In this document: one piece after another, positions 58,935 through 64,000 of the stretch
Numbering within the stretch: the first letter of the stretch is position 1
Layout of the letters: every line of letters begins with the position of its first letter
Program-made: the position numbers and the translations under genes
Notes under the pieces: generated by a model
Databases searched by the model: none
What the model was told of the DNA's origin: nothing
What the model saw: the letters and a program-made list of their open reading frames with translations, nothing else
NCBI RefSeq assembly: GCF_016858125.1
Contig: NZ_CP064781.1
Location: forward strand, 744,001-808,000
Origin: Azospira restricta
Lineage (GTDB): Bacteria; Pseudomonadota; Gammaproteobacteria; Burkholderiales; Rhodocyclaceae
Length of the DNA: 64,000 bases
Direction: 5' to 3'

Positions 58935-59543
58935 ATGATCGTCCGCGACCTCGGCCGCGCCGACTACGAACCGACCTGGCGGGCGATGATGGCCTTCACC
59001 GCCGGCCGCAGCGCGGAAACGCCGGACGAGCTGTGGGTGGTCGAGCATCCGCCGGTGTTCACGCTCGGCCAGGCCGGCAAGCCGGAGCACCTGCTGGTCG
59101 ACGCCGGCATCCCGCTGGTGAAGATCGACCGCGGCGGCCAGATCACCTACCACGGCCCCGGCCAGGTGGTGGTCTACCTGCTGCTCGACCTGCCGCGCCG
59201 CAGGCTCAAGGTGCGCGAGCTGGTCAGCTGCATCGAGCAGGCGGTGATCGACTGTCTGGGCGAGCACGGCGTGACCGCCGAGCGGCGCGACGGCGCCCCC
59301 GGCGTCTATGTGGGCGCGGCCAAGGTCGCCGCGCTCGGACTGAGAGTCCGCAACGGCTGCTGCTACCATGGCGTCAGCCTCAACGTGGACATGGACCTGT
59401 CGCCGTTCGCGGCGATCAACCCCTGTGGCTATGCCGGCATGGCGGTCACACAGACGAAGGATCTCGGCATCCCGCTGACGCCGCCACAAGCGGCCGAGGC
59501 GCTGACGAGGCACCTCATCGCACAACTGGAGCAGAAGGAATGA
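58935..59543 (+). CDS. lipB: Octanoyl-[ACP]:protein N-octanoyltransferase
   Basis: 202 aa. [19 protein letters not shown], Lys in [13 protein letters not shown] and Cys in NPCGYAGM form the catalytic pair. Transfers octanoate from ACP to lipoyl domains. Four-base overlap with lipA. Confidence 0.96.
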   Translation: MIVRDLGRADYEPTWRAMMAFTAGRSAETPDELWVVEHPPVFTLGQAGKPEHLLVDAGIPLVKIDRGGQITYHGPGQVVVYLLLDLPRRRLKVRELVSCIEQAVIDCLGEHGVTAERRDGAPGVYVGAAKVAALGLRVRNGCCYHGVSLNVDMDLSPFAAINPCGYAGMAVTQTKDLGIPLTPPQAAEALTRHLIAQLEQKE

Positions 59544-60487
59544 GCGAACGCGGCGTGAAGCAGAAGGGCGAACTGAAGACGGCCCGCATCCCGATCAAGA
59601 TCGTGCCGCACGTGCCGCAGAAGAAGCCGGAGTGGATCCGCGTCAAGGCCGGCAACAGCTCGGGCCGCTTCGGCGAGATCAAGGCCATGCTGCGCGAGCA
59701 GAAGCTGCACACCGTGTGCGAGGAAGCGGCCTGCCCGAACATCGGCGAATGCTTCGGCCGCGGCACCGCCACCTTCATGATCCTCGGCGACATCTGCACG
59801 CGCCGCTGCCCGTTCTGCGACGTCGGTCACGGCAAGCCACTGCCGCCGGATGCGGACGAGCCCGCGCATCTCGCCGAATCGGTCGCCAACCTGAAGCTGC
59901 GCTACGTCGTGATCACCAGCGTCGACCGCGACGACCTGCGCGACGGCGGCGCCCAGCACTTCGTCGACGTCATCGCCGCGGTGCGCGCCAAGTCGCCGGC
60001 GACGACGATCGAAACGCTGGTGCCCGACTTCCGCGGCCGCCACGAAATCGCCATCGAGGTCCTCGGCCAGTCGCTGCCCGACGTGCTCAACCACAACATG
60101 GAAACGGTGCCGCGCCTGTACAAGCAGGCGCGCCCGGGTGCCGACTACCAGCACTCGCTGACCTTCATGCAGGCGTTCAAGGCGAAATACCCGAACGTGC
60201 CGACCAAGTCCGGCCTGATGGTCGGCTTGGGCGAGACCGACGACGAGATCCTCGAGGTCATGCGCGACCTGCGCGCGCACGGCGTCGAGATGCTGACCAT
60301 CGGCCAGTACCTCGCCCCCTCCGGCCACCACCTGCCGGTGTCGCGCTACGTGCATCCCGACGTGTTCAAGATGTACGAGGAAAAGGCGAAGGAGATGGGC
60401 TTCACCGGCGCCGCCTGCGGCCCGATGGTGCGCAGTTCGTACTGGGCCGACCAGCAGGCGCACAATGCCGGTGTCGCGGGCGGCTGA
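59540..60487 (+). CDS. lipA: Lipoyl synthase
   Basis: 315 aa. Radical-SAM Cys motif CTRRCPFC and the auxiliary-cluster motif [12 protein letters not shown]; the C-terminal [12 protein letters not shown] supplies the Ser ligand. Inserts two sulfurs into octanoyl groups. AAGGA before ATG 59540. Confidence 0.97.
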   Translation: MSERGVKQKGELKTARIPIKIVPHVPQKKPEWIRVKAGNSSGRFGEIKAMLREQKLHTVCEEAACPNIGECFGRGTATFMILGDICTRRCPFCDVGHGKPLPPDADEPAHLAESVANLKLRYVVITSVDRDDLRDGGAQHFVDVIAAVRAKSPATTIETLVPDFRGRHEIAIEVLGQSLPDVLNHNMETVPRLYKQARPGADYQHSLTFMQAFKAKYPNVPTKSGLMVGLGETDDEILEVMRDLRAHGVEMLTIGQYLAPSGHHLPVSRYVHPDVFKMYEEKAKEMGFTGAACGPMVRSSYWADQQAHNAGVAGG

Positions 60488-60498
60488 CGCCGCCCCGA

Positions 60499-60527
60499 TT
60501 GAGCTCAAAAATGAGCTGAGGTAGCAT
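60499..60527 (+). promoter_or_regulatory. Possible sigma-70 promoter
   Basis: TTGAGC, 17 bp, TAGCAT, ahead of the 63-aa gene; an AGCTCA/TGAGCT inverted repeat overlaps the spacer. Confidence 0.45.
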
Positions 60528-60578
60528 GGGACGCTTCGAGGCTTCCCGCCCGGTGGCGGGCGGAGGGAAGGAGAGCCC

Positions 60579-60770
60579 ATGTCAGCCAGCGAATCGACCT
60601 GCAGCGAGTGCGACCACGCCTTCGAGCTGTCCGAGGACGCCAGCGTCGTCGTCTGCAACGCGCATCACGAGTACCGCAGCGCCGCGCAGGCGGGCTGCAG
60701 CCACTATGCGCCACGCAAGTTCCTGACCGAGTCCAGCGTCACCGAGGTGTGGCACCCGGAATCGCCGTGA
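60579..60770 (+). CDS. Hypothetical protein, 63 aa
   Basis: GGAAGGAGA precedes ATG 60579. CSECDHAFELSEDASVVVCN suggests a short metal-binding Cys pair (CxxC and a later Cys). No family recognised. Lies after lipA with its own possible promoter. Confidence 0.6.
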   Translation: MSASESTCSECDHAFELSEDASVVVCNAHHEYRSAAQAGCSHYAPRKFLTESSVTEVWHPESP

Positions 60771-60894
60771 TCCGGCCCGCCGTCGCCGCCCTCCGTCCAT
60801 CCGCCGCTTGAATCCGCCCGTCCGCCGGGGGCGGCCATCGGCGGTCGCGAGGCCTATGCTTCGGCTGTCGGTATTTGCGCTGATGGGCCATGCG

Positions 60895-61080
60895 ATGAAC
60901 GAGGATCCTTTCCGGGTCTTGGGCTTGTCTCCCGAGGCCAGCCAAGCCGAGATCCGCGCCGCCTACCGGCGCATCCTCGAGCAGGTCGCGGCGAGTTCGG
61001 CGCGCCGCGATCCCGCCGACCTCGCCCGCCTCGACCGGGCGCGCGCGGCCTACCGCAGCTTGCTGTCGACGATCGCCTAG
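60895..61080 (+). CDS. J-domain-like small protein lacking HPD
   Basis: 61 aa from ATG 60895 (a longer frame starts at 60808). DPFRVLGLSPEASQAEIRAAYRRI matches helices I-II of a DnaJ J-domain, and ARLDRARAAYRSLL helix III. The His-Pro-Asp motif needed to stimulate Hsp70 is absent; the loop reads AASSARRDP. A diverged J-like protein, perhaps a binding rather than co-chaperone domain. Confidence 0.6.
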   Translation: MNEDPFRVLGLSPEASQAEIRAAYRRILEQVAASSARRDPADLARLDRARAAYRSLLSTIA

Positions 61081-61119
61081 CGGTACGCTGCCGACTCCCC
61101 CGTTGCCGGAGCCGACCTC

Positions 61120-61791
61120 ATGCGTGCCTGTCTCGTTGTGCTGCTCGCCCTGTTCTTCTCCACGACGCTGCCGGCAGCCGAGCCGACCAGCGCCGAAACC
61201 GCGTCCGGACTCAAGGAGGCGCTGACCCGCGGCGCCGAGGTCGCGGTCAGTCAGCTCGGCCGGCCGGACGGCTTCCTCGGCGACAAGCGCGTGCGCATCC
61301 CGCTGCCCGACTCGATCCGCAAGGCGGAAAAGATGATGCGCACGCTCGGTGCCGGCAAGTACGCCGACGAGTTGATCGAGACAATGAACCGCGCCGCCGA
61401 GGCGGCGGTGGTCGAGGCCAGGCCGATCCTGGTCAACGCGGTGAAGAACATGAGCTTCGACGACGCGCGCGGCATCCTCACCGGCGGCGACGATGCCGCG
61501 ACCAGCTACTTCCGCCGCAGCACCTCCGGCGACATCGCGAAGAAGTTCCTGCCGATCGTCAGGCAGGCGACGGCGAAGGTACAGCTCGCCGACAAGTACA
61601 ACCAGTACGCCGGCAAGGCGGCCAAGCTCGGCCTGCTCGACGAGAAGGACGCCGATCTCGACCAGTACGTGACGCAGAAGGCGATGGACGGCCTGTTCCT
61701 GATGGTCGCCGAGCAGGAAAGGGCGATCCGCAAGGACCCGGTGGCGACCGGTAGCGCGCTGCTGAAGAAGGTCTTCGGCTTCGGCGGCTGA
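61120..61791 (+). CDS. DUF4197 domain protein
   Basis: 223 aa. Signal peptide LVVLLALFFSTTLPAA. LKEALTRGAEVAVSQLGRPDGFLGD, IPLPDSIRKAEKMMRTLG and LIETMNRAAEAAV mark DUF4197, a periplasmic helical family of unknown role. Ends just before a terminator. No partner genes. Confidence 0.9.
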   Translation: MRACLVVLLALFFSTTLPAAEPTSAETASGLKEALTRGAEVAVSQLGRPDGFLGDKRVRIPLPDSIRKAEKMMRTLGAGKYADELIETMNRAAEAAVVEARPILVNAVKNMSFDDARGILTGGDDAATSYFRRSTSGDIAKKFLPIVRQATAKVQLADKYNQYAGKAAKLGLLDEKDADLDQYVTQKAMDGLFLMVAEQERAIRKDPVATGSALLKKVFGFGG

Positions 61792-61804
61792 GCTGCCGAA
61801 AAAC

Positions 61805-61834
61805 GGGGCATGCAGCGCGGCCGCATGCCCCTTT
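61805..61834 (+). terminator. Terminator after DUF4197 gene
   Basis: GGGGCATGC pairs with GCATGCCCC over a 9-nt loop, then TTT. It lies 13 bp after the stop and is convergent with the lipoprotein gene. Confidence 0.75.
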
Positions 61835-61871
61835 GCCTGCACCGCACCCGGCGTACTGTGCCGGGCGAGTC

Positions 61872-62381
61872 TCAGCCGCCGGCGAGGCGCAGGCGTTCGA
61901 CGCCGAAACCGGCCGCCGGGTTGATGCGGGCAACGACGCTGCCGTCCTCGGCCAGCAGCTGCGGCGCGCCGGCGCCGTCCAGTTCCAGCCGCTCCACCGC
62001 CGCGACCGGCGCCGGGATGCTCCGGATCAGCGTCCAGCTGCGCGCGTCGTGCAGGTAGACGGCGGCTTCGCCGAGCACCCAGATGCGCCCGCGCGCCTCG
62101 TCGATGCGGATGTCGCGCACCGCCTTCCGTCCCGGCGCGCGCAGTTCGCCGATCAGCGACGGCGCTGCCCGCGTGTGGAAAATTCGGGCAATGCCGGTTC
62201 GGTCGTCACCGACGATGAGCAGCTGGCGTGCCTCCCACTTGGCTTCGATGCGCTTGCCGTTACCGTGGACCACGTCGGCGGCCGGGCGGCAGGCGGCGAG
62301 GGCGAGGGTGAGCATAAACGCAGCGAGGAAGAGGGAAGACCCGGCGGCGAGGCCGCGACGGGTGCCAGTCTGGGCAGTCAT
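61872..62381 (-). CDS. Hypothetical lipoprotein, beta-propeller-like
   Basis: 169 aa. Lipobox LALAACRPAA after a hydrophobic N-terminus. Repeats such as VRDIRIDEARGRIWVLGEAAVYLHD and LLIVGDDRTGIARIFHTR recall blades of a propeller, too few for a full one. No catalytic motif. Divergent from the MocR-type gene. Confidence 0.6.
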   Translation of the reverse strand: MTAQTGTRRGLAAGSSLFLAAFMLTLALAACRPAADVVHGNGKRIEAKWEARQLLIVGDDRTGIARIFHTRAAPSLIGELRAPGRKAVRDIRIDEARGRIWVLGEAAVYLHDARSWTLIRSIPAPVAAVERLELDGAGAPQLLAEDGSVVARINPAAGFGVERLRLAGG

Positions 62382-62399
62382 GTCGGTCTCCTTGAAGAG

Positions 62400-62421
62400 T
62401 TTCCGTCAACGTTGACGGAAA
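62400..62421. promoter_or_regulatory. 22-bp perfect palindrome, probable operator
   Basis: Perfectly self-complementary, half-site TTTCCGTCAAC. It lies 18 bp before the lipoprotein start and 108 bp upstream of the MocR-type start, so a regulator could control either gene. Confidence 0.6.
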
Positions 62422-62481
62422 GCAGACACTACCGGACACTTTACCCATGCCACATGTACAATTCCGATGCATGTCAGGCAC

Positions 62482-62509
62482 ACTGTACCGGCGAGGGCGG
62501 CGGTACAGT
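62482..62509. promoter_or_regulatory. Inverted repeat ahead of MocR-type gene
   Basis: ACTGTACCG (62482-62490) and CGGTACAGT (62501-62509) form a perfect 9-bp inverted repeat with a 10-bp spacer, 20 bp before the start codon. The position suits autorepression by the MocR-type product. Confidence 0.6.
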
Positions 62510-62529
62510 CCATTTGCGGGAGAAGACAG

Positions 62530-63957
62530 ATGCTGCAGCTGAGCCTCAACGCCGAATCGCCGCTGCCGCTGGTCGACCAGATCGTCAGCGGCATCCGTAC
62601 CCACATCGACGATCGCCTGCTGCGCGCCGGCATGCGCCTGCCGCCGATCCGCGGCTTCGCCGAACAGCACGCGGTGAGCCGCTTCACCGTCGTCGAGGCC
62701 TACGACCGGCTGGTCGCGCTCGGCTACGTCACCTCGCGCCGCGGTTCGGGCTTCTACGTCGCCGGCCGCAAGCCGCTGCCGGCGGCCGAGACGCAGAGCG
62801 GCGAACTGGAGCGTGCCTTCGACAACGCCGGCGTGATGTACCAGAGCCTCGAGGACGCGCCGGCGCGGCTGAAGGCCGGCGTCGGCTGGCTGCCGCCGGA
62901 GTGGATGGACGAGGAAGGGGTGCGCCGCAACCTGCGCGCGCTGTCGCGCCGCCCCGACGTGCACGCGACGACCTACGGCACCGCGCTCGGCTACCGGCCG
63001 CTGCGCGAGCAGCTGCAGATCAAGCTCGCCGAGTTCGGCATCGGCGTCCAGCCGGACCAGATCATCCTCACCCACGGCGCCACGCAGGCGCTCGACATCG
63101 TCATCCGCACGCTGATCCAGCCCGGCGACTGCGTGCTGGTCGACGACCCCGGCTACTGGAACCTGTTCGCCAACCTGCGCCTCTATGGCGCCAACCTGGT
63201 CGGCGTGCCGCGCAACGACAACGGGCCGGATCCCGACGCGCTCGAGGCGCTGCTGCAGGAGCACCGGCCGAAGGCCTTCTTCACCCATTCGGTGCTGCAC
63301 AACCCGACCTCGGGCAACCTGACGCCGGCGGCGGCCTTCCGCGTGCTGCAGCTGGCCGAGAAGCACGACTTCCTGATCGTCGAGGACGACGCCTACGGCG
63401 ACTTCCATCCCGGCCCGGCGACGCGGCTGGCACAGCTCGACCAGCTCAACCGCGTGGTCTATGTCGGCAGCTTCGCCAAGACGCTGTCGGCCGACCTGCG
63501 CGTCGGCTTCCTCGCCTGCCGGCCGGAGCTGCGCGCGCGCTTCTCCGACGTCAAGATCGTCTCCTGCGTGTCGACGTCGGAATTCGCCGAGCGCCTGGTC
63601 TACCTGATGCTGACCGAGGGCCATTACCGCAAGCTGGTCGAGCGCCTGCAGGGCCGGCTCGCCGACGCCGCCAGCCGCACGCTGCGCATGCTCGAGCGCA
63701 GCGGCCTGAAGCCGCACGGGGAACCGAAGGGGGGGATGTTCGTCTGGGCCGAGGTGCCCGGCATCGGCGATGCCGCCTGCCTCGCCGGCGATGCCGCGGA
63801 AAGCGGCATCATGCTGTCGCCGGGCAGCATCTTCCGCCCGCAGCAGCAGCCGTCGCCCTTCCTCCGCTTCAACGTCGCCTACGCGCTCGACAAGCGCCTC
63901 GAGCGCTATCTCGGCGAGGCGCTGCCGCGTTTTGCCGGCAAGTGCTGCAAGGATTGA
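62530..63957 (+). CDS. MocR-type GntR/aminotransferase regulator
   Basis: 475 aa from ATG 62530, with GGGAGA ahead. The N-terminal wHTH (LPLVDQIVSGIRTHIDDRLL, LPPIRGFAEQHAVSRFTVVEAYDRLVA) is a GntR-type DNA-binding domain. The rest is a fold-type I PLP aminotransferase-like domain: Lys in YVGSFAKTLSADLRVGF, and HNPTSGNLTP. MocR regulators bind PLP or an aldimine to switch promoters. The cognate gene is not evident here. The inverted repeat before its start is a candidate site. Confidence 0.9.
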   Translation: MLQLSLNAESPLPLVDQIVSGIRTHIDDRLLRAGMRLPPIRGFAEQHAVSRFTVVEAYDRLVALGYVTSRRGSGFYVAGRKPLPAAETQSGELERAFDNAGVMYQSLEDAPARLKAGVGWLPPEWMDEEGVRRNLRALSRRPDVHATTYGTALGYRPLREQLQIKLAEFGIGVQPDQIILTHGATQALDIVIRTLIQPGDCVLVDDPGYWNLFANLRLYGANLVGVPRNDNGPDPDALEALLQEHRPKAFFTHSVLHNPTSGNLTPAAAFRVLQLAEKHDFLIVEDDAYGDFHPGPATRLAQLDQLNRVVYVGSFAKTLSADLRVGFLACRPELRARFSDVKIVSCVSTSEFAERLVYLMLTEGHYRKLVERLQGRLADAASRTLRMLERSGLKPHGEPKGGMFVWAEVPGIGDAACLAGDAAESGIMLSPGSIFRPQQQPSPFLRFNVAYALDKRLERYLGEALPRFAGKCCKD

Positions 63958-63958
63958 G

Positions 63959-64000
63959 CTAGCGCGACTCCTTGATCAGCCGGCCGAAGCCCGGCTGCAG
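63959..64000 (-). CDS. C-terminal end of a minus-strand gene (partial)
   Basis: Minus strand: 13 codons (LQPGFGRLIKESR) and a TAG at 63961-63959, running in from the right edge. Too short to identify. It converges with the MocR-type gene. Confidence 0.45.
   Translation of the reverse strand: MQPGFGRLIKESR

Overview
The window joins a lower-GC accessory island (positions 1 to about 15366) to a high-GC core chromosome (15367 to 64000). Core gene content and order (ubiK, porin-glnK-amtB, gshAB-apbE-PTS, metXW, gatCAB, mreBCD-mrdA-rodA-rlpA-dacA-dat-lipBA), proteobacterial-type gshA and very GC-rich codon use suggest a betaproteobacterium, most likely of the Rhodocyclales (Azonexus/Dechloromonas-like). 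That placement is inference from gene content.

Island (1-15366). The core gene comM/yifB is cut inside its conserved VGGG codons, where the sequence switches to a 5'-TGTGAC terminus carrying two tandem repeats of about 20 bp. The first gene inside this end resembles the Tn7 target-selection protein TnsE. This is the arrangement of comM-targeting Tn7-like elements (AbaR/Tn6022-type); the other end and tnsABCD are not in the window. Cargo, from the left: an ABC three-component defence-type operon (SMC-like ATPase with zinc hook, middle component, PD-(D/E)XK-like effector running off the left edge); two small HTH proteins; a DUF1778 antitoxin-small protein-metallophosphoesterase operon; a two-gene GHKL-ATPase/STAS switch whose partner is a DUF4325 protein ending in a putative winged helix; small proteins (DUF1508, 56 aa, Cys-rich) around a DUF6765 gene; a lipoprotein alpha/beta hydrolase; decayed IS3 and IS66 pieces; and a broken thermonuclease gene behind tnsE.

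Core part 1 (15367-30520). comM remnant and ubiK; a nitrogen-control cluster (porin, glnK, amtB) with an NtrC/sigma-54-type promoter; a lipopolysaccharide-kinase-like gene; a CpdA-like phosphodiesterase next to a class III nucleotide cyclase; purU, thrH, a 7TMR-DISM diguanylate cyclase, two ABC-F ATPases, an acyltransferase and a secreted coiled-coil protein.

Core part 2 (30521-45800). A solitary N6-adenine-type methyltransferase; gshA-gshB-apbE; a PTS phosphorelay (EIIA-HPr-EI) with no permease gene; a SAM-II-type riboswitch plus terminator ahead of metX-metW; ampG, a SMUG-like uracil-DNA glycosylase, the yqjD/yqjE/yqjK stress-membrane cluster, xthA and pyrE.

Core part 3 (45800-64000). gatC-gatA-lipoprotein-gatB on the minus strand, diverging from a long plus-strand elongasome and wall operon (mreBCD, mrdA, rodA, rlpA, dacA), then D-amino-acid aminotransferase and the lipoate genes ybeD-lipB-lipA; small hypotheticals, a DUF4197 protein, a lipoprotein, and a MocR-type regulator with palindromic sites in its promoter. 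No rRNA, tRNA or CRISPR array was seen.
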